A stretch of 46,211 nucleotides of DNA. It comes from Candidatus Omnitrophus magneticus. Its GTDB lineage: Bacteria; Omnitrophota; Gorgyraeia; Tantalellales; Tantalellaceae. Below the pieces are notes generated by a model. That model saw nothing but the letters and a program-made list of their open reading frames with translations. It ran no database searches and was not told the DNA's origin. Positions 26,062 through 34,552 of the stretch are shown one piece after another. The position numbers and the translations under genes were made by a program. The stretch spans positions 1-46,211 of the forward strand of contig JYNY01000016.1 in NCBI GenBank assembly GCA_000954095.1, given 5' to 3'. Within the stretch, counting starts at the first letter, position 1, and the number at the start of each line of letters is the position of its first letter.

Positions 26062-26090
26062 ATGATATCACCCAAAACAATACCAGTCAA
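26062..26090 (-). promoter_or_regulatory. clpB promoter
   Basis: On the minus strand TTGACT (26085-26090), a 17-nt spacer and TATCAT (26062-26067) form a sigma-70-like promoter with TGA before the -10 (extended -10). No sigma-32-type CCCCAT box and no CIRCE operator is seen, so heat control, if present, must use another site. Confidence 0.75.
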
Positions 26091-26512
26091 GTAAGCAAGA
26101 ATACTGTCCTATAAAAAATCTTTAAGAAAAATTACAGACGGATTGGAAATAAACAATTCTAAGACCACCTAGTCTTATCGCCTATTTAACCGAAAAACTG
26201 TGTTTGGGGATAAATGTAAAATAAATTAGTTAAAGAATTGGTAATAAATAAAGAAGGTATAAGAATAAAAAAGAGCTCTATGAGTATCAAAAAAAAACAT
26301 GTTACACAATTCCATAAAAATAAATCAAGACGCAAAAAAGATATATCAAATAATGCGTACACATTATTTTTATTTTACAGAAAAGCTAGTGTAGTTCCTT
26401 TTAAATTTTAAAACCCGCTATTTATCTAGACTTTACGATAAAAAGTGTCGGAGTCGAGATAAAGATGTATCATTTCTTTGATAAAAAATACACATTTCTA
26501 AAAAATTCATTT

Positions 26513-27892
26513 TCAATGATCTCTCCCAAGCCTTCCAGAGCCGTTTCCTAAAATTTTGACAACAGAATTTGAAATCATTTCCGCTAAATCCTGCGTCTTT
26601 GATTGTGTCGGGCCTTCGACCATTACTCTACAAATATTTTGCGTTCCGGAATATCTGACAAGAACCCTGCCTTCCTCAGAAAGCTCTTTTTCCGCTTGAG
26701 AAATAATACTCGAAAGTTCAGGTATATCCTTAATGTCCGGTTTAGCATTCACTTCAACATTTATTAAAACCTGCGGGAATACGCGCATTATTTTTGAAAG
26801 TTCAGATAACGATTTTTCTTCTTTTTTCATAACAGATAAAATCTGTAACGCGCTTAAAATACCGTCTCCTGTTGAATGATGATCAAGGAAAATTATATGG
26901 CCTGAATCTTCTCCACCTAAACAAGCGCCGTTTTTTAACATTTCTTCCCGAACATATCTATCGCCTACTTTAGCTTGAATATTAGAAATTCCCATACTGT
27001 CAAACGCGTGTTTTAATCCTATATTACTCATTATGGTCGAAACTACTAAATTATTTTTTAATGTCCCTGCTTTTTTCATATTCTCCGCGCAAATAGCTAA
27101 AATTTGATCACCTGTTATAATATTTCCTTTTTCATCAACAGCAATAAAACGGTCGCCGTCGCCGTCAAACGCGATGCCTATATGCGCTTTAGTTTCGAGT
27201 ACCTTCTTGGCTAACTCCTGCGGATAAAGCGCCCCGCAATATTGATTAATATTTTCACCATTAGGCGCGACATTTAAAGGAATAACATCCGCCCGCATCT
27301 CTCTAAAAAGTAACGGAGCTACTTTGTAAGTCGCGCCGTTCGCGCAATCTATCACTATTTTCATCCCATCTAAATCCATATGCCGCGGAAAAGTATGTTT
27401 AAGAAAAACAATATATCTCCCCAACGCGTCCTGTTCTTTCCACACCTTTCCTATCATTGAAGGTTCTGCTAAAAACGAAAAAAGTTTCCCTGAAAATATA
27501 AGACTTTCCAGTTTTTCTTCCTGTTCGTCAGTAAGTTTCCCATCGCCTCCAAAAAATATTTTTATACCGTTATCCTCAAAAGGATTATGCGACGCGGAAA
27601 TAACAATACCGCAATCCGCGTCCATATTGTCCACGATAAAAGCGATTCCGGGAGTAGGCATCGGGCCAACAAGAATAACATCGCCTCCCATTGAAGCAAC
27701 TCCGGATGTTATGGCGTTTTCAAGCATATATCCGGAAAGCCGTGTATCTTTACCAATTATAATTCTCGGGCGTTTCCGCCGCTCTCTCGCTAAATACCCC
27801 ACAGCCTGCCCGACTTTTAAAGCTATCTCGGAAGTCATTGGTTCTTTATTTGTAACACCTCTTATACCGTCTGTACCGAATAATTTTGACAT
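26513..27892 (-). CDS. glmM: Phosphoglucosamine mutase
   Basis: GlmM interconverts glucosamine 6-phosphate and 1-phosphate on the path to UDP-GlcNAc. Signatures are MSKLFGTDGIRG at the N-terminus, the phosphoserine loop GIVISASHNPFEDNGIK (active Ser near residue 100), the metal-binding DGDGDRF, the sugar-specificity loop GEDSGH, and the phosphate-binding RYSGTQNICRV, which in relatives usually reads R(P/Y)SGTE. The start chosen is the ATG at 27892, 7 nt after AAGGAG; a frame extension upstream to 27916 overlaps the preceding gene and adds only eight charged residues. One base separates the upstream stop from this ATG, so the genes are tightly coupled. The length of about 459 residues is slightly above the usual 445-450. 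Confidence 0.96.
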   Translation of the reverse strand: MSKLFGTDGIRGVTNKEPMTSEIALKVGQAVGYLARERRKRPRIIIGKDTRLSGYMLENAITSGVASMGGDVILVGPMPTPGIAFIVDNMDADCGIVISASHNPFEDNGIKIFFGGDGKLTDEQEEKLESLIFSGKLFSFLAEPSMIGKVWKEQDALGRYIVFLKHTFPRHMDLDGMKIVIDCANGATYKVAPLLFREMRADVIPLNVAPNGENINQYCGALYPQELAKKVLETKAHIGIAFDGDGDRFIAVDEKGNIITGDQILAICAENMKKAGTLKNNLVVSTIMSNIGLKHAFDSMGISNIQAKVGDRYVREEMLKNGACLGGEDSGHIIFLDHHSTGDGILSALQILSVMKKEEKSLSELSKIMRVFPQVLINVEVNAKPDIKDIPELSSIISQAEKELSEEGRVLVRYSGTQNICRVMVEGPTQSKTQDLAEMISNSVVKILGNGSGRLGRDH

Positions 27893-27893
27893 T

Positions 27894-28712
27894 TTATCTC
27901 CTTTTCTCTTTTTCAAATGTTTGCCTTAATTTTACAATTAAATCTTTTTCATAATATCCGCTTAATGTAGTATTAGGATATACTAAAACCCCCCGCGCTA
28001 GAAGTGTCCCCGGTGTAGTAACAGTGTTACAGCCGATTTCAACATTGTCTCCAATTATAGCCCCAAATTTTTTCAATCCAGTTTCATATTTCCTATCTTC
28101 AATTTTTACAGCAACGTCTTTATTTATAACTTTAAGATTCGCGAGCTTTGTCCCCGCGCCCAAATTAACTTTTCCTAAAATACTGTCGCCAATATAAGCA
28201 AAATGCCCTGCTTTACTCGCGCCAAGCATAATAGAAGATTTTATTTCAGTAGTATGCCCTACAATAGATGAATTCCCTACTAAAACATCACCGCGTATAT
28301 ACGCGCCGTGCCGGACTTCCGTGTTATCTCCGATAATCGCCGGACCTTTTATTAAAGCAGTAGGTTCTACAACTGTAGATTTTCCTATCTCCACCAAATC
28401 ATCCATAATAATGGCGCCGGCATAAATAATAGAAGCACCCGCGAGTTTTTCTCCATCTTTTTTTATTATCAGTTGCCCCTTTGTGACATCGCCTGATTCA
28501 ACAGTAAATCCTTCGGTTATAATATCGCCATTGAATAAAACTATTGTCTTGTCCAATGGCCGTCCGCATAATTCTGAAGGAACATTCGGAGAAATATTTT
28601 TTCGCGCGTATTCTTTTATTTTTTTTAAAGAATCCCAAACAAACTCGACATTATCAAAAATATCTTTAAACCTTGTTTGGCTAAAATCAAAAAAATCATT
28701 TGGAGATAACAT
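27894..28712 (-). CDS. Stand-alone left-handed beta-helix sugar acetyltransferase (GlmU C-terminal-like)
   Basis: The 272-residue protein has about 70 N-terminal residues of unclear fold, then hexapeptide repeats from about residue 75 to 240 (IYAGAIIMDDLVEIGKSTVVEPTALIKGPAIIGDNTEVRHGAYI...). The segment VGHTTEIKSSIMLGASKAGH matches the GlmU acetyltransferase active-site region, where His and Lys act on glucosamine 1-phosphate. The pyrophosphorylase half of GlmU is absent. Its stop lies one base before glmM, whose product supplies glucosamine 1-phosphate, which supports a GlcN-1-P acetyltransferase role. An LpxA-type or nucleotidyltransferase-linked role is an alternative. The TAA stop and the glmM SD overlap in space, suggesting translational coupling. 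Confidence 0.85.
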   Translation of the reverse strand: MLSPNDFFDFSQTRFKDIFDNVEFVWDSLKKIKEYARKNISPNVPSELCGRPLDKTIVLFNGDIITEGFTVESGDVTKGQLIIKKDGEKLAGASIIYAGAIIMDDLVEIGKSTVVEPTALIKGPAIIGDNTEVRHGAYIRGDVLVGNSSIVGHTTEIKSSIMLGASKAGHFAYIGDSILGKVNLGAGTKLANLKVINKDVAVKIEDRKYETGLKKFGAIIGDNVEIGCNTVTTPGTLLARGVLVYPNTTLSGYYEKDLIVKLRQTFEKEKRR

Positions 28713-28770
28713 TTATAAAACCTCCCTTGTTCGCTAGAAATTATAAAATATTTTAGAAATAATTTTTGGG

Positions 28771-29859
28771 CTATAACCGCCTGCTTGCGCTTAAAAGTAA
28801 TCCTATTCCTATAAGCGTCGCGATGGCATTTGAACCGCCGTAACTAATCATAGGAAGTGGTATCCCCACTACCGGCATAAACCCAATTGTCATCGCTATA
28901 TTAACAGAAAACTGAAAACTAATCAGCGCGATAACACCGGTAGCAATAGCTCTGCCGTGAGTATCTTCTATTTCATAAATAATTTTTAATCCGCGCGCGA
29001 TAACTATGGCATATAAACTAATAATCGCCAAAGCCCCTAAAAATCCCCATTCCTCGCCTATCCCTGAAAAAATAAAATCTGTGTGTTTTTCAGGCAAAAA
29101 TTTCAAATGCCCTTGAGTCCCATTAAGCCAGCCCTTACCCAAAAGTCCGCCTGAGCCTATAGCTATTTTAGACTGTAAAATCGTATACCCCGCGCCTAAT
29201 GGATCCAAATTCGGATTTACAAATATCATTAGCCGTGTTTTCTGATAATCTTTTAAAACATGCCATAAAACCGGCATCGCGCATATCCCCGCGGCAAACG
29301 TAAAAAAAATATATTTCAAATTCTCTCCGCAAAGAAAAAGTATTGAAAAAAAAATAGGCACAAGCACCATCGCGGTTCCCAAATCAGGCTATAAAAATAT
29401 AAGAAGAAACGCGGGCGCTACGATAAAAAAAGAACCGATATAATTTCCAAATGAGCCGCGATGTTCTTTTCTCGCGCCTAAAAAAGTAGCTAAAACAAGT
29501 ATAACTGATATTTTGATAAATTCCGAAGGCTGTAATGAAAAAAATCCAAACCCAATCCAGCGCTTAGCGCCGTATCTCTCAGTAGCTTTAACTAAAACAA
29601 AAAAAAGAAACATTAAATTAATGACATAAAAAAGATATGAAAAATCAAGTACCCGCGAATAATCTATTCTGGAAATCAATAATAAAATACAAATACCCAA
29701 AACAGCCCAAATACACTGTTTTACAAAAAGTTTTTCCAAATTAGGAGTAGGCGTAACGGCTCTTTCATAAGTAGCGCTAAACACAAAAACTACTCCTAAA
29801 AGCGCGATAAGAATTGCCGCGACCAAAAGTATCTTATCTACATTTTTATATAACCGCAT
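28771..29859 (-). pseudogene. rodA: rodA (SEDS peptidoglycan glycosyltransferase) interrupted by in-frame TAG
   Basis: RodA polymerises lateral-wall peptidoglycan in rod-shaped cells. Both sides of the stop are the same reading frame and together make a full-length multi-pass membrane protein of about 363 codons. The N-terminal part has YKNVDKILL then four or five membrane helices and GAKRWIGFGFFSLQPSEFIK. The C-terminal part has GTAMVLVPIF, LPEKHTDFIFSGIGEEWGF and PLPMISYGGSN. The TAG at 29389-29391 sits directly before PDLGT, where the family has Gln (QPDLGT). One C-to-T change from CAG explains it. No frameshift or other lesion is seen. It may be a recent nonsense mutation, a base error, or a readthrough site; TAG is a normal stop in four neighbouring genes. 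The ATG at 29859 is preferred over a TTG at 29925. Confidence 0.9.
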
Positions 29860-30038
29860 AAATACCCGTGAATTACTAATCCAAAAAAATATTTTTAACC
29901 GGCTTAGTTCAAGTTGCGAATGCAAAAAATCCTATGTTTTAAAAATAGTTTAACATCACCATACCGAAGACTATCCTATTAAGACAGGGCTTTTTTATAA
30001 GAATCAAAAAAATCATATTCGCCAAAATAATCTAAGTC

Positions 30039-31832
30039 TTATGACGAAGATAAGTCATTAATAATAGCGGGAACAAGTTTTTTCAGCATAAGATAGGCAT
30101 ATTCCTGTATTTCTTTTCCAGTTTTCATTGATAAAACATTTTCCGCAACTTTTTGCGCGTCAGAATATTTTATTGACCGAAATACTTTTTTCACTTCAGG
30201 AATAGCTATTGGAGAGGTACTAAATTCATCGAGACCCAATCCCAACAAAATTATAATCATTGAAATATCCCCTGCCATTTCACCGCAAAGGCCTACAGGA
30301 ATATTTTCTTTATGCCCGTTATCTATAATCATTTTAATCATATGAATAATAGCGGGATGAGTAGGTTCATATAAATAAGCAATTTTTTCATTCACCCTGT
30401 CTACTGCTAAAGTATATTGAATTAAATCATTAGTGCCTATTGAAAAAAATGCGGCTTCTTTTGCTAAAATATCACTGGTCATTGCCGCCGAAGGTACTTC
30501 AATCATAGCTCCCACAGGTATTTTTTCATCAAAAGGAATATTCTTTTTTCTTAATTCCTGCTTAACTTCTTCGAGCATTACATTAGCTTTTCTAAATTCT
30601 TCCACACCTGAAATAAGCGGGTACATAAGCTTAAATTTACCATACGAGGATGCTCTTAAAATCGCTCTCAATTGTGTTTTAAAAATATCGGGACGAGCTA
30701 AACAAAATCTTATAGCCCTCCAGCCGAGAAACGGATTCATTTCTTTAGGAATATCCAATTGAGATAAAAATTTATCTCCGCCTAAATCGAGAGTGCGCAC
30801 AATAACAAAATTAGGCTTAGTACGCATTGCTACTGATTTATAAGCGTTAAACTGTTCTTCTTCACTAGGTAAATCCTGACGATTCATGAAAAAATATTCA
30901 GTTCTATAAAGCCCAATCCCCTCTCCACCGTGCGCTATCACACTCGCAACATCCTCAGGAAGCTCTATATTTCCAGCAAGAATAACTTTTTTCCCATCGA
31001 TTGTTTCACTTTTTAAATTTCTTAATTCTGTAAGGTCTCTTTCCAGATGTTCATATTTTTCTTTTTCACGCTCATATTTTTCTATAAAATTTTTTGTGGG
31101 ATTAACTATCACAACGCCGTGTATACCGTCAAGTATAACCAAATCACCATTTTTCACTAGATGCGTTATATTATCAAGCCCTACGACAGCTGGTATCTCA
31201 AGAGATTTAGCCATAATCGCGGTATGCGATGTTCTTCCACCTATATCCGTCGCAAATCCCAACACTCTTCCCTTATGCATCATTGCTGTATCTGAAGGCG
31301 CGAGATCATACGCTATCACTATACACTTCTCAGACAATTCTTCCATTCTGTAATCAGTAGTGCCCATTAAATTACGCAGTATTCTTTTACCGACATCCAT
31401 AATATCGCTCATTCTATCGCGTAAATATTCATCCTTAACTTCAGAAAGCGCCTTAACATAACTATTCAACACTTCCGAAAAAATAAACTCAACATTTCTC
31501 TTTTTCTTTTTAACGCGTAAAATTACTTCCTCAACTAAAACAGCATCTTCCAAAACTAAAAGATGCGCGCTAAATATTTTTCCATGTTCAACACCAAGCT
31601 CTACTGAAATTTTATTTTCTATACTAGTAATTTCTTTTTTTGTTTTAATAAGAGCAACTTTAAATTTTTCTATTTCCGCGTTAACATTTTCTGCCTCTAT
31701 TTTTATTTCAGACGGAGTAAGATCCTCTGCGCCAAAAACATGCGCGTGCCCTATTACTATTCCCGGAGCCGCAGGAATACCTTTAAGCTGAATTATTTTA
31801 TTCTGCATGTTATCTTTTTTATTATCATACAT
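30039..31832 (-). CDS. ptsI: Phosphoenolpyruvate-protein phosphotransferase (PTS enzyme I)
   Basis: Enzyme I takes phosphate from PEP and passes it to HPr. Motifs in order: LKGIPAAPGIVIG near the start, the HPr-binding helical domain, the phospho-His loop GGRTSHTAIMAKSLEIPAV (about residue 200), the PEP-binding barrel with GIGLYRTEYFFM and LDLGGDKFL, the active-site GTNDLIQYTLAVDR, and VGLCGEMAGD near the C-terminus. The length of about 597 residues is a little over the usual 570. The ATG at 31832 has GAGAG 7 nt upstream; an ATG at 31808 is an alternative start. It follows ptsH by 72 nt. No sugar permease is present nearby. Confidence 0.96.
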   Translation of the reverse strand: MYDNKKDNMQNKIIQLKGIPAAPGIVIGHAHVFGAEDLTPSEIKIEAENVNAEIEKFKVALIKTKKEITSIENKISVELGVEHGKIFSAHLLVLEDAVLVEEVILRVKKKKRNVEFIFSEVLNSYVKALSEVKDEYLRDRMSDIMDVGKRILRNLMGTTDYRMEELSEKCIVIAYDLAPSDTAMMHKGRVLGFATDIGGRTSHTAIMAKSLEIPAVVGLDNITHLVKNGDLVILDGIHGVVIVNPTKNFIEKYEREKEKYEHLERDLTELRNLKSETIDGKKVILAGNIELPEDVASVIAHGGEGIGLYRTEYFFMNRQDLPSEEEQFNAYKSVAMRTKPNFVIVRTLDLGGDKFLSQLDIPKEMNPFLGWRAIRFCLARPDIFKTQLRAILRASSYGKFKLMYPLISGVEEFRKANVMLEEVKQELRKKNIPFDEKIPVGAMIEVPSAAMTSDILAKEAAFFSIGTNDLIQYTLAVDRVNEKIAYLYEPTHPAIIHMIKMIIDNGHKENIPVGLCGEMAGDISMIIILLGLGLDEFSTSPIAIPEVKKVFRSIKYSDAQKVAENVLSMKTGKEIQEYAYLMLKKLVPAIINDLSSS

Positions 31833-31904
31833 AAACAATCTCTCTTATGTACCTTGCACCACTACACCACTTACAAATATATCACACCCTTCTTACATCA
31901 ACAA

Positions 31905-32174
31905 CTAAGTATCCAAATCATCACTCATAAGCATAGCGGAAAGTTTAGTTACAGCATCTTCCGCATCATCCCCTACCGCGCATATAACCATCTTAACACC
32001 CATTTCAGCGGCAAGCATAAGTATACCCATTATAGATTTTCCATTTACAGACTGTCCCTCTTTTATTAAAGTGATTTCACTCTTGTATTTGTTCGCAGCC
32101 TGCACAAATAATGCCGCTGGCCGCGCGTGAAGACCTGTCTTATTTTTTATAACAATTTCCTTTTCGACTTTCAT
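31905..32174 (-). CDS. ptsH: Phosphocarrier protein HPr
   Basis: HPr shuttles phosphate from enzyme I to EIIA proteins. The 89-residue protein has the active histidine H16 in TGLHARPAA and the regulatory serine S47 in VNGKSIMGI, which equals Ser46 of Gram-positive HPr and would be a substrate for HPr kinase. No hprK is visible in the window. It lies between yvcK and ptsI on the same strand. Length and motifs are complete. Confidence 0.97.
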   Translation of the reverse strand: MKVEKEIVIKNKTGLHARPAALFVQAANKYKSEITLIKEGQSVNGKSIMGILMLAAEMGVKMVICAVGDDAEDAVTKLSAMLMSDDLDT

Positions 32175-32255
32175 AATATTCCAATTATATTTATTTATTT
32201 TATGGCGTTATCTTGTACTAAAAACACACTACATTTACCTAATCACCTTGTTTTA

Positions 32256-33506
32256 TCATTTTTTGACCGCTTCACTTAAAATTTCCATAGTTATTTCAGC
32301 TAAGTAAGCAGGGTCATGCCTTACAAATTCTTCAACACTTGCTATACGCGCTTTTATTAAAGAAATTTTTTCCTGCTTAAACCATTTTTCGTCTCTAGCA
32401 TCAATGTTTACAGGATATTGCGACTTAATTTCATATTTTTTATATAAATGTTTCGGAATAGGCGTAACATTTCCAACACAATAATCTATTATTCCCGCGC
32501 TAGTATGTTGAACGATAGCTTTAACATGGTCGCTGATTGAATAATTATCTGTCTCTCCTGATTCTGTCATAACATTGCAAATATAAATTTTTACAGCTTT
32601 TGATTTAATTATCGCGTCACGTATGCCTTTTATAAGAAGGTTAGGAATAATGCTGGTATATAAACTGCCCGGACCAAGTATTATCATATCCGCGCTATGA
32701 ATTGCTTCAACAGCTTTTACAGTAGCCACGCAGTTTTCAGGAATAAGCGACATTCTGGCTATGGGACTATCTTTTTTTTCACGAATACGGCTTTCTCCGA
32801 TAGTTTCCTCGCCATTTTCTCTACGCGCGACAAGTTTAATTTTATCCATTGTAGACGGAAAAACATTTCCTCTAATGGCGAGTACTTTACTGGATTCCTG
32901 AATAGCCTTCGCGAAATCACCCGTAACTTTAGATAAAGCAGTTATAAAAAGATTACCAAAATTATGGCCTTCTAGTTCTTTCCCGCCTTTAAATCTGAAC
33001 TGGAAAAGCGCTCCCAATAAATCTCCAGAATCAGCAAGAGCTACTAAACAATTTCGAATATCACCCGGCGGAAGCACATCAAATTCTTCTCTAAGTCTTC
33101 CCGAAGAACCTCCGTCATCCGCGACAGTAACGATAGCTGTAATATTACTAGTTTTTTGTTTTATGCCTGTCAGTAAATTAGAAAGGCCTGTGCCGCCTCC
33201 TACAACAACGATACGCGGCCCTTTATGCAATATCCTTTTTTCATATATTTTATCCATTATTGGATGATTATCGTACGGCATAAGCGCGCTCATAAAAGTT
33301 TTCACTATTTTTTTTACCGCGATAACCATACTCATTATGCCGGTCATAATAATAATTCCGGCCATCGCCTTACTTTCAGAATTTCTATCCGCGATAACAA
33401 TAACAAAACCCATTGATACCATTATTGTTCCCAAAACAGATAAAAATATCCACCGCTTAATAAACAATCCCGGATAAAGCCATTTTAATTTAAACATATT
33501 TTTCAA
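32256..33506 (-). CDS. YvcK/CofD-like UDP-sugar-binding gluconeogenesis factor with N-terminal membrane anchor
   Basis: The core from about residue 95 starts RIVVVGGGTGLSNLLTGIK and continues IVTVADDGGSSGRLREEFDVLPPGDIRNCLVAL, the YvcK signature. It also has GHNFGNL and LGPGSLYTSIIPNLL. YvcK proteins bind UDP-GlcNAc and tune wall precursor and carbon metabolism; they share the CofD fold. Unlike B. subtilis YvcK (about 317 residues), this protein has about 90 extra N-terminal residues with two hydrophobic helices, WIFLSVLGTIMVSMGFVIVI and GIIIMTGIMSMVIA, so it is membrane-anchored. It is flanked by ptsN-like and ptsH genes; in B. subtilis yvcK also sits near the HPr-like crh. No clear SD. Confidence 0.93.
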   Translation of the reverse strand: MKNMFKLKWLYPGLFIKRWIFLSVLGTIMVSMGFVIVIADRNSESKAMAGIIIMTGIMSMVIAVKKIVKTFMSALMPYDNHPIMDKIYEKRILHKGPRIVVVGGGTGLSNLLTGIKQKTSNITAIVTVADDGGSSGRLREEFDVLPPGDIRNCLVALADSGDLLGALFQFRFKGGKELEGHNFGNLFITALSKVTGDFAKAIQESSKVLAIRGNVFPSTMDKIKLVARRENGEETIGESRIREKKDSPIARMSLIPENCVATVKAVEAIHSADMIILGPGSLYTSIIPNLLIKGIRDAIIKSKAVKIYICNVMTESGETDNYSISDHVKAIVQHTSAGIIDYCVGNVTPIPKHLYKKYEIKSQYPVNIDARDEKWFKQEKISLIKARIASVEEFVRHDPAYLAEITMEILSEAVKK

Positions 33507-33533
33507 CTGTATATTTTACAATTTTCAAAATGA

Positions 33534-34004
33534 TTATACTATTTTCCGTTCTTCCTCTTCCAATACATTAGAAACATCTTGTGCTGTCTTAGCGGTACGC
33601 AATCTTTCCCTCACAAATCTATCATCCAAAAGCCGTGAAACCTTAGCTAAAGTTTTAAGATGCTGACCGGGCTCTTCATTAGGCGCTATCAAAATAAAAA
33701 ATATGAATGTAGGCTCACCGTCTAACGATTTAAAATCTATACCTTTTTTAGACACGCCTACTGCCGCGCACATCTTTTTAACACATCCATTTTTTGTATG
33801 CGGAATTCCAATCCCCTTGCCAATGCCAGTTGAACCTAGGCTTTCCCGATCCTTAATCTTATTCAAAACTTCCATCTTATCATTTTTTTTAAGCCCGCCT
33901 CCAAGAATCAATAGATCTACCAGCTCTTCCAAAACCTGTTCCTTATTAACTGCTTTGATATCAATACATATTGCCTTTAAACTAAGCGCGTCAACAATTC
34001 TCAT
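33534..34004 (-). CDS. ptsN: PTS EIIA (PtsN/fructose-type) regulatory protein
   Basis: The EIIA-2 domain fills the protein: MRIVDALSLKAICIDI, EELVDLL, RESLGSTGIGKGIGIPHTK with the phospho-acceptor His, then ...GIDFKSLDGEPTFIFFILIAPNE. With no EIIB or EIIC part, it is most like regulatory PtsN. The start at 34004 follows AGGAG by 4-5 nt; a longer frame to 34076 would add a hydrophobic stretch that overlaps a hairpin and is unlikely. It heads the run ptsN-yvcK-ptsH-ptsI, a complete EI-HPr-EIIA relay with no transporter in view, which suggests a signalling PTS. Confidence 0.93.
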   Translation of the reverse strand: MRIVDALSLKAICIDIKAVNKEQVLEELVDLLILGGGLKKNDKMEVLNKIKDRESLGSTGIGKGIGIPHTKNGCVKKMCAAVGVSKKGIDFKSLDGEPTFIFFILIAPNEEPGQHLKTLAKVSRLLDDRFVRERLRTAKTAQDVSNVLEEEERKIV

Positions 34005-34322
34005 ATGACTCCTCTCTCCTTTTGATATATCCCCCATTTTGTAAAATAAAATAAAATAAAAAATAAAACACAGCATTTAATACAAAATCTGTGTTAAATT
34101 TTTTAAAAAACTGTTGAACTATTTTAGCGGAATAATATTTAGATAAAAGAAGGCTATTTTGGACTACTAAGCTAAAAGAATAATTATTGTATTTTATATT
34201 TTTTTCAAAAGGCGGGGCACTTTCAACATATAAATTTTTATTCACCATTGACTCTTCTCAAAATAAAAAAAATACAAAAAATTATAAGAACGGAAATTTC
34301 ATAAAAATGGAGATGAAAAAAT
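34005..34322. other. 318-bp leader region upstream of ptsN, downstream of tRNA-Gly
   Basis: This stretch holds the ptsN SD, a hairpin with a U-rich tail (separate entry) and AT-rich DNA. An 85-codon frame on the minus strand (33991-34248) overlaps ptsN and the hairpin, has no family resemblance, and is judged spurious. No consensus promoter for ptsN was found. Confidence 0.5.
34053..34095 (-). terminator. terminator or attenuator in the ptsN leader
   Basis: On the minus strand AACACAG-ATTT pairs with AAAT-G-CTGTGTT (11 bp, one bulged G, 6-nt loop), followed by TTATTTTTTATTTT. It lies about 230 nt after tRNA-Gly and about 60 nt before the ptsN ATG. It may end the tRNA transcript or attenuate the ptsN operon. 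Confidence 0.6.
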
Positions 34323-34398
34323 TGGAGCGGGTGATCGGGCTCGAACCGACGACAATCACGTTGGCAACGTGATGCTCTACCAACTGAGCTACACCCGC
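34323..34398 (-). tRNA. tRNA-Gly (GCC)
   Basis: This is a 76-nt cloverleaf with acceptor GCGGGTG/CACCCGC, discriminator T and an encoded CCA. The anticodon loop TTGCCAA in a CACG/CGTG stem gives GCC. It is 36 nt downstream of tRNA-Lys and shares its promoter. Confidence 0.97.
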
Positions 34399-34434
34399 CC
34401 AAAACAAACATCTCAACAATATATAAAAATTTCT

Positions 34435-34510
34435 TGGTACCCGCACAAGGAATCGAACCTTGAACCAACGGATTAAGAGTCCGCTGCTCTACCGTTTGAG
34501 CTATGCGGGC
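34435..34510 (-). tRNA. tRNA-Lys (CTT)
   Basis: This is a 76-nt tRNA with acceptor GCCCGCA/TGCGGGT (G-U at the first pair), discriminator A and an encoded CCA. The anticodon loop CTCTTAA in the GCGGA/TCCGT stem gives CTT. The promoter lies immediately upstream, giving a leader of only about 5 nt. Confidence 0.97.
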
Positions 34511-34522
34511 AAGTCGTTCTGA

Positions 34523-34552
34523 ATTATATCACATGAGTAAAAAAAGTGGCAA
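34523..34552 (-). promoter_or_regulatory. promoter of the tRNA-Lys / tRNA-Gly unit
   Basis: On the minus strand TTGCCA (34547-34552), an 18-nt spacer and a perfect TATAAT (34523-34528) preceded by TGA form a strong extended -10 promoter. The -35 box lies inside the 3' arm of the upstream ispH terminator. Confidence 0.85.

Larger units (their letters stand above)
25998..26512. other. 515-bp gene-free stretch between clpB and glmM
   Basis: The left 95 bp hold the clpB leader, a short tandem repeat and the clpB promoter. The remaining roughly 420 bp are AT-rich with no convincing gene, RNA or terminator. A 43-codon Lys/Arg-rich frame (26280-26411, plus strand) lacks a good ribosome site and looks like chance or decayed coding sequence. 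No clear glmM terminator is visible. Confidence 0.6.

Noticed and set aside
25998..26090. CIRCE/HrcA or sigma-32 control site upstream of clpB
   Set aside because: No TTAGCACTC-N9-GAGTGCTAA and no CCCCAT-type -10 is present; the visible promoter is sigma-70-like.
26280..26411. 43-codon Lys/Arg-rich frame between clpB and glmM on the plus strand
   Set aside because: It has no clear ribosome site, no promoter and no recognisable family; it is the kind of frame expected in AT-rich DNA.
33991..34248. 85-codon frame upstream of and overlapping ptsN on the minus strand
   Set aside because: It overlaps the ptsN start and SD and runs through a terminator-like hairpin; composition is Phe/Lys/Asn rich as expected for random AT-rich DNA, with no family resemblance.
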